Source: Bacteroidota bacterium
Lineage (GTDB): Bacteria; Bacteroidota; Bacteroidia; Palsa-965
NCBI GenBank assembly: GCA_006218065.1
Contig: VBWE01000037.1
Coordinates: 46,492 to 110,491, forward strand
Direction of reading: 5' to 3'
Length of the DNA stretch: 64,000 nucleotides
Positions 1 to 8,291 of the stretch are shown one piece after another. Under the pieces are notes generated by a model that did no database searches, was not told the origin of the DNA, and saw nothing but the letters and a program-made list of their open reading frames with translations. A program made the position numbers and the translations under genes. Within the stretch, counting starts at the first letter, position 1. Every line of letters starts with the position of its first letter.

Positions 1-1453
1 AGGAAATATTCAGTACGTTTCCTCCCAGCGGAACGGTCGGGTTGTTTGTACAGGCCAGCGTATCGTTCCCGGCGAGCGCAATCGGGGGCGGCCGCACGTA
101 TATAACCGTCTGGACAGTATCCGTACACGACAGCGAATTGATCGCGACATGTGTTACAGTATATGTTCCGCTGGCCGGGTATGCGTGCGTGGGATTTTGC
201 AGCGTGGATGTGGTATTGTCGCCGAAATCCCAGAACCAGCCGGTGATCGTGGCATTGGGTGACGACACGGAAGAATCGTTAAACTGTACGACCTGGTTCA
301 CGCAAACCGTATCACCGTAAGCGGCGACATACGCGGTGGAAAACGAAAGCGAAAGTACCTGTACATCCGTATCCGCGCAGGCCGTGTACGGGTTGATGAT
401 CAGCGTAACGTTGTACGGCCCGAGTCCCGGGTAAGTCCATGTCGGGTTAATCGCATTCGACGAATCGTTTGTAACGGAAGGATCGCCGAAGTACCAGAGG
501 TATGTGCTTGCAGAATCGCTCTGGTTATCGAACTGAACGGTCGCTCCGCCGCAAACACCTTGTGTAGTGCCGATCAGGGCCTGGGCCACGGGCGGGCAAT
601 TCACCACGTTGAACTGGAAGTCGCGGAGAATTTCGCCGATCTTCACGCCGTTACGATACTCTTCACATTTGATGCCGGCAACAAACTGCCCGGTAAACAT
701 CGGGCTGCCGGTGATGTAACCATTGTTCAGACCGACGTTCAGGTTCGCTCCGCCGCAGGGATTGTTCGGACCGTAACCGCCTACCCAGGTCATGGTCGGG
801 CAAATAAAGTTCCCGTTGTTCACCGTAGCATCGAGCGGACCCGGGCCGGTATCGCCGTTGTAAGGCGTGAACCAGGAATATACGAGTGAATCTCCGTCGG
901 CATCGGTAGCCGAATGATCGAAGTCGATGGAACGGCCCTGGCAAACGAACACGGGCGGCGGGTTTACCCAGGTCGGGCTGCTATTGGTAATCAGTATCCC
1001 GTTATCGGGAATGTATGCATACCAGGTTTCGCCTGTGCCGAGCGGGTTGACGCAGTTGGAAAGCGTATTGTTCCGGCAGCAGTATTGGTACCACATATGG
1101 TACCCGCCCGGACGGGGCGGAAGTCCGTTGACAATTCTCGTGTAAATCGCTTCTTCCAGGCAAAGACCGGGGTTGGCGGCACAAGTATCTATGTAGGGCT
1201 GAACAGCAGTGGCGCCGGGGAAATTAATCGACACCGTTTGCAGGACATTGCCGGCAGAATCTGCGACAAAAATGTCTACGGGATTGGGAAAAGCCGCGTT
1301 GCCGGGGCGGCAGTCGCGATAGAGTTTCAGCGTGAGCCGGTATGTAGAGCCGCCGAGATGTTCGTATGTCAATGATCCTCCCACGACGTGCGTGGCAGAA
1401 CTGAACAAGGGTAGCAAAACAAGAAGCGTGAGAAGGCGTAAGGCTTTTCCCAT
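1..1453 (-). CDS. PKD-domain surface protein, C-terminus beyond left edge
   Basis: An open frame reads from an ATG at 1453 to the window edge without a stop (about 484 codons), so the gene is truncated by the window. The N-terminus MGKALRLLTLLVLLPLFSSA is a clear signal peptide. It is followed by THVVGGSLTYEHLGG and LTLKLYRDC, an opening typical of large bacteroidotal PKD/gliding-motility-associated secreted proteins. Two PKD-like blocks follow, with cores WYFGDPSV (about residue 320) and WFWDFGDNTTSTLQNPTHAY (about residue 410). By family analogy the missing C-terminus probably carries a T9SS sorting domain, but that cannot be seen here. Plus-strand frames across it are shadows. The function is unknown beyond a probable cell-surface or secreted adhesin-like role. 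Confidence 0.85.
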   Translation of the reverse strand, partial: MGKALRLLTLLVLLPLFSSATHVVGGSLTYEHLGGSTYRLTLKLYRDCRPGNAAFPNPVDIFVADSAGNVLQTVSINFPGATAVQPYIDTCAANPGLCLEEAIYTRIVNGLPPRPGGYHMWYQYCCRNNTLSNCVNPLGTGETWYAYIPDNGILITNSSPTWVNPPPVFVCQGRSIDFDHSATDADGDSLVYSWFTPYNGDTGPGPLDATVNNGNFICPTMTWVGGYGPNNPCGGANLNVGLNNGYITGSPMFTGQFVAGIKCEEYRNGVKIGEILRDFQFNVVNCPPVAQALIGTTQGVCGGATVQFDNQSDSASTYLWYFGDPSVTNDSSNAINPTWTYPGLGPYNVTLIINPYTACADTDVQVLSLSFSTAYVAAYGDTVCVNQVVQFNDSSVSSPNATITGWFWDFGDNTTSTLQNPTHAYPASGTYTVTHVAINSLSCTDTVQTVIYVRPPPIALAGNDTLACTNNPTVPLGGNVLNIS

Positions 1454-1559
1454 TTTATAGTTAAGAATTTTGGGTTCTGGTTTCGGAAAGCTAAAATACA
1501 ACAAAAACCGGTACGGCCAAATTAATCGACGGTTGCAACCGGTTGAACGAATGGGATTA

Positions 1560-2009
1560 TTAGTCTGCCGAAGTCCTCAGTTTAATATGAATAAAGCCGC
1601 TGTAATTGGATGAACTCAGCCTGGCAAAATAGCTGCCGTCAGGAAGGCTTGAAAGGTTAACCAGTGGTTCACGCAGAATTCTCGAAAGACGCGTCGCCGC
1701 CTCGAGCGGTTTGGCCGTGCGGTTGCCATCCATAAGGATAGCATATTGCAGCGAATCATAAACCAACAGGGAAACATTCATTCCTTCGCTGCCTGTGGAA
1801 GGAAAAATAACCAATACGCTGTCCGATTTTTTTCCCCTGACCAGGCTGATCGGGTACGTATTGAAACGTGATGTATCGGACGTGTCAAGATAATCATCCG
1901 GAACTTCCGCTTTGATCAGCCGGCGATCGTCATGCAGCAGGAGCCATGCGCTGAATGAAGCGACCCCGGCAACAAAAAGTAAAATCAGGATGGTAAAAAA
2001 AACGCGCAT
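1560..2009 (-). CDS. Small membrane-anchored or secreted hypothetical protein
   Basis: This 149-residue protein starts MRVFFTILILLFVAGVASFS, a hydrophobic segment that could be an uncleaved anchor or a signal peptide. The rest is soluble, and its C-terminal end (GSYFARLSSSNYSGFIHIKL) faintly resembles the last strands of T9SS type A sorting domains. It is too short and lacks the FPNP-type start, so I do not call it T9SS cargo. It shares orientation with the truncated PKD gene, about 100 bp downstream, and is divergent from the SBBP protein gene. I do not recognise the family. Confidence 0.65.
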   Translation of the reverse strand: MRVFFTILILLFVAGVASFSAWLLLHDDRRLIKAEVPDDYLDTSDTSRFNTYPISLVRGKKSDSVLVIFPSTGSEGMNVSLLVYDSLQYAILMDGNRTAKPLEAATRLSRILREPLVNLSSLPDGSYFARLSSSNYSGFIHIKLRTSAD

Positions 2010-2172
2010 CTGTTGTATAGGGAAGAGAACTCAAAATCTTCACACAAGGTAACAAAACTGTTTAAAACTCCTCCGGTGAGCCGTTTTACAGGAAAACTGT
2101 TGCTATACGTCGGAGTCAACGACTTACTCCAATTGCCAACAGGAAATAAACCGGCGGTTCAGGAAAATATTC

Positions 2173-2180
2173 TAAATTTG
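2173..2180 (+). promoter_or_regulatory. -7 promoter box of the SBBP protein gene
   Basis: TAAATTTG matches the bacteroidotal -7 consensus TAnnTTTG and lies 24 nt before the chosen ATG. No TTTG at proper -33 spacing is visible. The position supports the ATG at 2205 over upstream starts. Confidence 0.5.
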
Positions 2181-2204
2181 GTATGCAAACCCATTCACAC
2201 CGGC

Positions 2205-4721
2205 ATGAAAAGAATTCTTACGTTCAGTCTTCTCCTATTATCTTCTTTCACTTTTTCCCAGATCAATATTCAGTGGGCCGCACGTTACACCAGCGGCGGA
2301 AACAATGTGGACCGCGCGGTTGAACTCGTGCGCGATGCCGGGGGAAATGTGTACATCACCGGGACCAGCTGGAACGGAACCAATTTCGATATCGTAACCA
2401 TCAAATACGATCCGGCCGGGGCGCAGCAGTGGACAGCATCCTTTAATGGCGTCGGAAACGGGTATGATGAAGGACGCGGCATCGCCGTTGACAATAACGG
2501 GTACGTATATGTATGCGGGTACACCGCCGGCGCAAGTGCGAATTACAATTACGTGAGTATTAAATACGATGCGACAACTGGTGCACAGCAATGGGCTTCC
2601 ACATTCAACGGTACCGCAAACGGGTTTGATGAAGCCTACGATATTTTCGCAGAATCGGACGGCGATGTATATGTAACCGGAAGCAGTACAAGTTCAACAA
2701 CCGGGGTGAACTATACCACGATCAAATACAACAGCGCCGGAACGCAGCAGTGGGCTACCAACTACAGTAACAATTCCAACGCAGCCAATACGGAAGCCGC
2801 GTACTCGATTACAGTAGACGGAGCCGGAGATGTTTATGTAACCGGGATGAGCTACGGCAACACGACCACCGACTACGATATCGCCACCATCAAGTACAAT
2901 AATGCCGGGACACAGCAATGGGCTTCGCGTTACAACGGTCCCGGGAACAGGATGGACTACCCAAACAAACTGATCGTCGATGCTGCCGGCAATGTTTACG
3001 TAACCGGGTCGGAGCGCGCACTTACAGGGATTACCAATTACGATGTAATCACCATCAAATACAACAATGCCGGTGCGCAGCAGTGGGCCACGCCGTATGC
3101 CGGTGCAGGCAGCGAAGACGACCGCGGAAATTCGCTCGCGCTCATGTCGAACAACGATGTGATCGTGACCGGGCGCAGCACAGGAACCGGCGCTACTGCC
3201 GAAGACATGGTTACGCTTCGCCTCAACGGCACTACCGGCGCACAAACCTGGGAACAGCGCTACGACGGCGGTGTGGTGAACTTCGATGAAGGAACGGACG
3301 TTGCCCTGGACAACCTGGATAATATTTATGTTACCGGGTACAGCTACGGAACCGGCACCAACAACAATTACCTCACCGTAAAATACGACAGCGCCGGGGT
3401 ACAGCAGTGGCTCACGCGCTACCAGGGCCCGGCAGCAAACGGGAACGACCAGTCGTTCTCGGTGAAGGTGGATAACATCGGCAATATTTATGTTACCGGT
3501 GTGAGCAAAGGCGCTTCCTCCGGTGAAGATTTTTACACGATCAAATATTGCCAGCTGACAACCACCGCTTCGAGCGATACCGCGATCTGTCTCGGCGACG
3601 CCGTGCAGCTTACCGGTTCCATCGAAGCAGGAACCATCGACAGCGCGTGGTGGCTGCCGGCAAGCGGGCTGAGCACGCCGGATGTACTGACCACGATGGC
3701 TTCGCCGTCGACCACAACCACGTACGTACTCAGCATCCGCAACCAGAACGGCTGCATCGACCGGGATACGATTACCGTTACCGTTAATGCACTCCCCGGT
3801 CCTGTTATCAATACCAGCGGACCGACTACATTCTGTGCCGGTGATTCTGTCACACTCACGGCAGCAACAACCGGACCGAGCACGTACCTCTGGTCGCCGG
3901 GCGGAGAAACCACGCAGAGCATCACCGCGCTCAGCAGCGGAACATACAGCGTAACGGTTTCCGATACGAATACCTGCTCGGCGCAGAGCCAGGTCGTTGT
4001 AACAGTAAATTCACTTCCGACGGTAAGCGCAGGCAACGACGTGAATCTTTGCACCAGCTCGCAGCAGCAGATCTGTGCAACTGGTGCGGTCAACTATGCC
4101 TGGTCGCCTTCCTTCGGCGTAAGTGATACCACGATCGCCTGCCCGACTTTCGGACCGACATCAAGTACTACGTATGTGGTTACCGGCACGGATGCCAACG
4201 GCTGCGTGGACACGGATACGGTTTCCATCAACCTGCTGCCGCCGCCGGCGATTCCGAACATCTTTATCTCATTTACCGATCTTCATGCTACACCGGGATA
4301 TTCCACGTACCAGTGGTATTACAACAGCAACCCGATCGGCGGCGCCACGGATTCGATTTACACGCCCACGCAAAACGGCAATTACTATGTGGTGGTTACC
4401 GATGCCAACGGATGTTCTTCGTTCTCAGGAACATTCACGATGAACGAAGTAGGCATTGCCGATCTTCTTTCCGCCGGGCAGATGCGTCTTTTCCCGAACC
4501 CGAACAACGGTTCGTTCACGGTGATCTTCGACCAGTTTGGAGAAGCGGCGCTGCTGCGGATTTTCGACGCGACGGGCCGCATCGTGACGGAGAAAAATTT
4601 CGCTCCTGCGGGAATCACGACGGAAACTATTTCGCTGGAAAATATGCCTGCGGGAATTTACCTCGCGCGTTTAACGACCGTTGCGGGTGAAGTTGTGACG
4701 CGGATGAGCGTGGTGAAGTAA
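2205..4721 (+). CDS. SBBP beta-propeller repeat protein with T9SS type A sorting domain
   Basis: The protein has 838 residues from the ATG at 2205. I prefer this start because it begins a signal peptide (MKRILTFSLLLLSSFTFSQ) and lies just downstream of a -7 box; the frame continues about 64 codons upstream without signal-peptide character. Residues 20-450 hold about eight SBBP-type repeats of the pattern GNVYVTG...YDIATIKYNNAGTQQW, which fold as propeller blades. Residues 450-760 contain Ig-like/PKD-like segments (LCLGDAVQL, FCAGDSVTL). The last 75 residues begin LFPNPNNGSFTV and end GIYLARLTTVAGEVVTRMSVVK, a canonical type A sorting domain. It should be exported by T9SS and anchored or released at the cell surface. 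Its ligand or substrate is unknown. Confidence 0.88.
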   Translation: MKRILTFSLLLLSSFTFSQINIQWAARYTSGGNNVDRAVELVRDAGGNVYITGTSWNGTNFDIVTIKYDPAGAQQWTASFNGVGNGYDEGRGIAVDNNGYVYVCGYTAGASANYNYVSIKYDATTGAQQWASTFNGTANGFDEAYDIFAESDGDVYVTGSSTSSTTGVNYTTIKYNSAGTQQWATNYSNNSNAANTEAAYSITVDGAGDVYVTGMSYGNTTTDYDIATIKYNNAGTQQWASRYNGPGNRMDYPNKLIVDAAGNVYVTGSERALTGITNYDVITIKYNNAGAQQWATPYAGAGSEDDRGNSLALMSNNDVIVTGRSTGTGATAEDMVTLRLNGTTGAQTWEQRYDGGVVNFDEGTDVALDNLDNIYVTGYSYGTGTNNNYLTVKYDSAGVQQWLTRYQGPAANGNDQSFSVKVDNIGNIYVTGVSKGASSGEDFYTIKYCQLTTTASSDTAICLGDAVQLTGSIEAGTIDSAWWLPASGLSTPDVLTTMASPSTTTTYVLSIRNQNGCIDRDTITVTVNALPGPVINTSGPTTFCAGDSVTLTAATTGPSTYLWSPGGETTQSITALSSGTYSVTVSDTNTCSAQSQVVVTVNSLPTVSAGNDVNLCTSSQQQICATGAVNYAWSPSFGVSDTTIACPTFGPTSSTTYVVTGTDANGCVDTDTVSINLLPPPAIPNIFISFTDLHATPGYSTYQWYYNSNPIGGATDSIYTPTQNGNYYVVVTDANGCSSFSGTFTMNEVGIADLLSAGQMRLFPNPNNGSFTVIFDQFGEAALLRIFDATGRIVTEKNFAPAGITTETISLENMPAGIYLARLTTVAGEVVTRMSVVK

Positions 4722-4739
4722 ACTGTGGAGCGAAACAAT

Positions 4740-4810
4740 CGTTACGTCAGTGACGTTACGCTTCGCAAGCGATTGCTTCTCCGCCAAAAGGCGGATCGCA
4801 ATGACTGACC
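4740..4810. repeat. Intergenic imperfect inverted repeat
   Basis: The arms GTCAGT...GATTGC..CTCCGCC and GGCGGATCGCAATGACTGAC fold around AAAA. The words (cgattgctt / gcggatcgcaatgac) look like a dispersed intergenic repeat rather than a simple terminator. It lies between the SBBP gene and kdsB and could also act as a terminator. Confidence 0.45.
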
Positions 4811-4864
4811 CAAAGCTATTTCCGCTGCAAGCATTCCATTATCTTCGCAGGAAATACTTTTCGC

Positions 4865-5596
4865 ATGAACATCCTCGGCATTATTCCCGCGCGTTACGCA
4901 TCTACCCGTTTTCCAGGCAAGCCGCTGGTGGATATCGCCGGTAAAACGATGATCCGCCGCGTATACGAGCAGGCTTCGAAATCCGCTTTACTGAAACAGG
5001 TTTACGCAGCTACCGACGATGCACGCATCGAAGCGGAAGTGAAATCGTTCGGCGGGAATGTAATCATGACTTCGGCGGATCACCGGAGCGGGACCGATCG
5101 CTGTGCGGAGTCCGTACAAAAAATTGCCGGCGACTGGGACGTGGTGATCAATATCCAGGGCGATGAACCTTTTATTCACCCGGAGCAGATCGATCTGCTT
5201 TGCTCGCTTTTTCAATCGGCGGAAACCCAGATCGGCACGCTGGTGAAAAAAGCGCACCGGGACGACGAAGTTTTTAATCCGAATACGATTAAGGTGACCG
5301 TGGATAAAAACGGCTACGGTTTATATTTCAGCCGCTCCCCGATTCCGTTCCTGCGCAATTTTCCGCAGGAACAGTGGCTGGCGAATCATACTTTCCTGAA
5401 ACATATCGGCATTTACGGGTATCGTAAAGAGATTCTTTTAAAGCTGACGCAGTTGCCGGAAGGAAATTTGGAGAAAGCGGAATCGCTGGAACAGCTACGC
5501 TGGCTGGAAAACGGGTACAGGATACGCACGGCGTTTACGGAACTGGAATCGGTTTCGGTGGATAGTCCGGAGGATTTGGGGAGGTTGCCGGGGTAA
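4865..5596 (+). CDS. kdsB: 3-deoxy-manno-octulosonate cytidylyltransferase
   Basis: This enzyme activates Kdo with CTP to CMP-Kdo in the cytoplasm, for the inner core of LPS. The 243-residue length is normal for the family. Visible hallmarks are the N-terminal nucleotide-binding loop IIPARYASTRFPGKPL, the segment TSADHRSGTDRCAE, the metal/substrate motif NIQGDEPFIHPEQID, and the YFSRSPIPF region followed by HIGIYGYRKEIL. The start ATG gives the expected N-terminus MNILGIIPARY. It stands alone between intergenic repeats. Its presence agrees with a Gram-negative, LPS-making bacteroidote. Confidence 0.96.
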   Translation: MNILGIIPARYASTRFPGKPLVDIAGKTMIRRVYEQASKSALLKQVYAATDDARIEAEVKSFGGNVIMTSADHRSGTDRCAESVQKIAGDWDVVINIQGDEPFIHPEQIDLLCSLFQSAETQIGTLVKKAHRDDEVFNPNTIKVTVDKNGYGLYFSRSPIPFLRNFPQEQWLANHTFLKHIGIYGYRKEILLKLTQLPEGNLEKAESLEQLRWLENGYRIRTAFTELESVSVDSPEDLGRLPG

Positions 5597-5597
5597 A

Positions 5598-5660
5598 GCC
5601 TCACCTCTCTCCTCTCCTAAGGAGAGGATGGCGGTTCGGGCACTAGCTGACGTTTTTTTT
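5598..5660. repeat. Copy 1 of a post-stop hairpin repeat (partner at 6908)
   Basis: A block of about 60 bp begins two bases after the kdsB stop. It contains the hairpin CCTCTCC-TAA-GGAGAGG and ends ..TAGCTGACG plus a T-run. A near-identical block follows the stop of the next gene at 6908. It probably serves as a transcription terminator spread as a repeat. Confidence 0.6.
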
Positions 5661-5824
5661 GAGTAGTCCTATACAGTTCGGCAGGCTTCGCCTGGCCTTC
5701 TGGCTTTAATTTTCTCGCGATTTTCTTCATTAAACAGCCTAACCTCCTCACTTCAAACCTGTTAATATCCCGGTATAAAATTACCCGGTTTTGGCGTTTC
5801 GTTTTCCTTATTTTTACGGGATAA

Positions 5825-6904
5825 ATGGAACTGAACACGGCTATTGATCACTTGGTGAGCGAGCTGCTTTTCCGGCACGATTGTGTGATTGTGCCCGGGC
5901 TTGGCGGCTTTGTGGGCAATTATGCGCCCGCACGCATCCACCCGGTGAGCAATACGTTTTCGCCGCCTTCCAAGCAGCTGGTTTTTAACCGCAACCTGTC
6001 GCATAACGACGGGCTGCTGGCGCAGGAACTGGTTACGGCTTCCGGCATTTCGTTCGATGAAGCCATCGCGCAGATCAACGCCTTTGCAGACGAATGCAAC
6101 CGCGAGCTGAAAAGCGGGCATAAAGTGCAGTTGCAGAATATCGGCATGCTTTATTTCGATGCGGAGAAAAAACTCCAGTTCGAGCCGGATACCACGGTCA
6201 ATTATTCCATCGACGCGTTCGGACTTTCGGCATTCCAGTCGATGCCCGTCAGGCGTGAAAAACCCGCCGAGAAACGCGAACTGGTTACCGAAGACCGCCA
6301 CGAACGCCCGGCCCGCGATCCGAAAAAGATCCGCAACCGCCGCCGCCTGGTCGCTTCCGCCATCGCCCTGCCCATTTTACTCGCGGCGCTGTGGATTCCC
6401 TTACGTACTGATTTCATCAAAACCGGCAACCTGGCCGACCTGAATCCTTTCGGCTCGGGAACGCCTTCGCTGTATGCGCATAAAACGGTTTCGTTCAATA
6501 CAACCGATTCCAGTACGGTGATCATCGGCGCCGACAAATTCACAGCCGACAGTGCGGGCTTAGCCAGCATCACGCTTACCGACCAGGGTTTCCCGATCGT
6601 AGTGCAGGTAGCTGAACCGGAAAGCACGCGCGTGGATAACGGCAAAGCGAGCCGGCATAAAAAACACCACACTTCCGCAGGCATGTATTACGTGATCGGC
6701 GGTTGTTTCAGCGTGCCGGCCAATGCCGATAATTTCCTGCGCAAGCTCGAAGAAGCGGGATATTCCGCCGAACTGCTCGTCAATCCGAAAAAGAGCAACC
6801 TGCTGCACGTGAGCTACGGAAGTTCACTGAGCATGGCGGAAGCCGAAACGCTGCTCGCCAAGGTGAAAGCGGAAAACGGTGCGGCGTGGATTTTGCGTAA
6901 GTAG
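5825..6904 (+). CDS. HU-CCDC81-like and SPOR domain membrane protein
   Basis: The 359-residue protein has three parts. Residues 1-130 (MELNTAIDHLVSELLFRHDC, VPGLGGFVGNY, HNDGLLAQELVTASG, LQNIGMLYF) match the tandem bacterial CCDC81-type HU-like domains. Residues around 175-195 (RRRLVASAIALPILLAALWI) form one membrane segment preceded by basic residues, so the HU part should face the cytoplasm. Residues 285-359 (GMYYVIGGCFSVPANADNFL to AAWILRK) form a SPOR domain, which in known proteins binds denuded peptidoglycan at division sites. The likely role is linking a cytoplasmic DNA- or protein-binding module to septal peptidoglycan; that role is inferred. A TATTTTTA -7-like box lies 8 nt before the ATG. 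Confidence 0.85.
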   Translation: MELNTAIDHLVSELLFRHDCVIVPGLGGFVGNYAPARIHPVSNTFSPPSKQLVFNRNLSHNDGLLAQELVTASGISFDEAIAQINAFADECNRELKSGHKVQLQNIGMLYFDAEKKLQFEPDTTVNYSIDAFGLSAFQSMPVRREKPAEKRELVTEDRHERPARDPKKIRNRRRLVASAIALPILLAALWIPLRTDFIKTGNLADLNPFGSGTPSLYAHKTVSFNTTDSSTVIIGADKFTADSAGLASITLTDQGFPIVVQVAEPESTRVDNGKASRHKKHHTSAGMYYVIGGCFSVPANADNFLRKLEEAGYSAELLVNPKKSNLLHVSYGSSLSMAEAETLLAKVKAENGAAWILRK

Positions 6905-6907
6905 AAG

Positions 6908-6966
6908 GCCTCACCTCTTTCCTCTCCCAGGGAGAGGATGGTGGTTCGGATTTAGCTGACGTTTCT
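6908..6966. repeat. Copy 2 of the post-stop hairpin repeat
   Basis: It is nearly identical to the block at 5598 (hairpin CCTCTCCcagGGAGAGG, then ATGGTGGTTCGGA..TAGCTGACG) and again begins a few bases after a stop codon. This repeated position suggests a mobile or duplicated terminator. Confidence 0.6.
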
Positions 6967-6971
6967 TTCCG

Positions 6972-7140
6972 ATTTTTCTCAGCGACTCTTTTTACGGGAT
7001 TTTTTCGGCGACTCTTCCAGGATTTACGATGCTTTTCTGCAGCACTTTTTCAGCGATTCTTACGGGATTTATGATTCTTTTCTGCACACTTTTCCGGCGG
7101 CAATTCCGGATTTTTTCAGCGATACTTTTTTGCAGCAATT
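6972..7140. repeat. Degenerate pyrimidine-rich tandem repeat
   Basis: About 170 bp consist of irregular units that start GATTT and contain CAGCGA(C/T)TCTT and ACGGGATTT words. There are roughly five units of 23-45 bp. No coding frame is convincing. It fills the gap between the HU/SPOR gene and the convergent response-regulator gene. Confidence 0.5.
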
Positions 7141-7142
7141 TT

Positions 7143-7544
7143 TCAGGAAGCGTTTTCCAGCCACTCTTCCACGCGCTGGATCAGCAATTCGATGCGGACG
7201 GGTTTGTTGATAAAACCGTCGGCCTGCAGTTTTATACCGAGCGTTTGCACATACGATTGATGCAAGGCGGAGAGAAAAATAATCGGCGTATTGGCGAACA
7301 AGGGATTCTGGCGGAGTTTCTGGCAGGTTTCGTAACCGTTCATCACCGGCATCAGGATGTCGAGGATAATCAGGTCGGGCTTGTTTTCCACGGCGAGGTT
7401 ATACCCGGCCTGCCCGTCGCCGGCGGTGTGAACCGTGTAGCCTTTCCGGATAAGATTATAACCGATGAATTCGCGGATATCCGGTTCATCATCAACGATC
7501 AGCACCTTGCGTTTTTCGCTGATCATGGCATGCAGTTTCGACAT
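7143..7544 (-). CDS. Single-domain response regulator (REC only)
   Basis: The 133-residue protein is a stand-alone receiver domain. It has the acidic pair in VLIVDDEPD (residues 18-19), the phosphoacceptor Asp in DLIILDILMPVMNGYE, the Ser of IIFLSAL, and the Lys of INKPV. There is no output domain, so it should act through protein contact or as a phosphorelay intermediate. No kinase gene is adjacent. It lies 67 bp downstream of hemJ on the same strand but has its own -7 box (TAGTTTTG) only 4 nt before the ATG, which suggests an independent leaderless transcript. Confidence 0.93.
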   Translation of the reverse strand: MSKLHAMISEKRKVLIVDDEPDIREFIGYNLIRKGYTVHTAGDGQAGYNLAVENKPDLIILDILMPVMNGYETCQKLRQNPLFANTPIIFLSALHQSYVQTLGIKLQADGFINKPVRIELLIQRVEEWLENAS

Positions 7545-7548
7545 GCGG

Positions 7549-7556
7549 CAAAACTA
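7549..7556 (-). promoter_or_regulatory. -7 box of the response-regulator gene, leaderless spacing
   Basis: On the minus strand TAGTTTTG is followed by four bases and then the ATG. A start of transcription about 4-7 nt downstream of the box would coincide with the start codon. Confidence 0.5.
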
Positions 7557-7611
7557 CCGGCCTGCGATTAAGCGGGTACTATTGATTTGTTACCGTATAA
7601 TGATGAATCCG

Positions 7612-8235
7612 TTAGGGATTGTTTGCCGGCGGCACGGGAGGAACCGGCGGCGGCGGTGGATCGGGCTGCGGCGCGGAAGGATCGGGACTGATGACCGGTG
7701 GTTCCTGTTTTTCACGCTGGCGGCGGTAAATGATGATACCCATGAGAATTGCAGCGCCCAGAAAGATCATGCCGAGCAAGGCCCAGACCCAGCCCGAATT
7801 CTGTTTCGGGATGACGAGAAAGATAATGCCGATGAGGAACACCGTAGCGATTTCATTCCAGAGGCGGAGCCGGAACGAAGTCCATTTCAGCGTATCCTTC
7901 TGCGCCTGCATGAAAAACACGTGCGTCTGCAGATGATACAGTGTAAGTCCGCAAACAAAACAGAATTTCAGGATGAACCAGGCTTCGGTAAAAAAATATC
8001 CGAGCCGGTCAAACATCAGCCACAATCCGAAAATCCAGGTAAGGATCATCGCCGGCCAGCTGATGAAATACCACAACCGGCGCTGCATGATTTTGAACTG
8101 CGCGGCGAGGATGCTGCGGTTCGGCTCCACTTTATCGAGCGCTTCCACATAATAAATGAGCAGGCGCGGCATATAAAACAAAGCCGCAAACCAGGCTACC
8201 ATAAAAATGACGTGCAGGGCTTTTATATAGAGCAT
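7612..8235 (-). CDS. hemJ: Protoporphyrinogen IX oxidase HemJ
   Basis: This integral membrane enzyme of the HemJ/UPF0093 family oxidises protoporphyrinogen IX to protoporphyrin IX in haem synthesis. Visible features are the N-terminal helix IKALHVIFMVAWFAALFYMPRL with the conserved His (residue 8), IMQRRLWYFISWPAMILTWIFGLWL, the helix with LKFCFVCGLTLYH, and a fourth hydrophobic segment VWALLGMIFLGAAILMGIII. The 207-residue length includes an extra proline-rich tail (about 35 residues) after the last helix, which is unusual and probably cytoplasmic. The -7 box TAAATTTG ends 4 nt before the ATG. The gene is divergent from the thioesterase gene. Confidence 0.88.
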   Translation of the reverse strand: MLYIKALHVIFMVAWFAALFYMPRLLIYYVEALDKVEPNRSILAAQFKIMQRRLWYFISWPAMILTWIFGLWLMFDRLGYFFTEAWFILKFCFVCGLTLYHLQTHVFFMQAQKDTLKWTSFRLRLWNEIATVFLIGIIFLVIPKQNSGWVWALLGMIFLGAAILMGIIIYRRQREKQEPPVISPDPSAPQPDPPPPPVPPVPPANNP

Positions 8236-8239
8236 GAAA

Positions 8240-8247
8240 CAAATTTA
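8240..8247 (-). promoter_or_regulatory. -7 box of hemJ, leaderless spacing
   Basis: TAAATTTG on the minus strand lies 4 nt upstream of the hemJ ATG. The sequence TAAATTTGTTTCATG is nearly the same as the promoter-start junction at 47529-47543. Confidence 0.55.
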
Positions 8248-8263
8248 CAAAAAGAATACCGCC

Positions 8264-8271
8264 TATCTTTG
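8264..8271 (+). promoter_or_regulatory. -7 box of the thioesterase gene
   Basis: TATCTTTG matches TAnnTTTG and is 20 nt before the ATG of the acyl-CoA thioesterase gene. It overlaps the divergent hemJ promoter region. Confidence 0.5.
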
Positions 8272-8291
8272 CCCGGTCAATACCTGCTTTT

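Noticed and set aside
5617..5838. 73-codon minus-strand frame between kdsB and the HU/SPOR gene
   Set aside because: It lies mostly in the duplicated hairpin block and promoter region; basic, low-complexity translation.
5598..6966. Possible CRISPR array or IS element from the repeated blocks
   Set aside because: There are only two copies more than 1 kb apart, with no regular spacers, cas genes or transposase.
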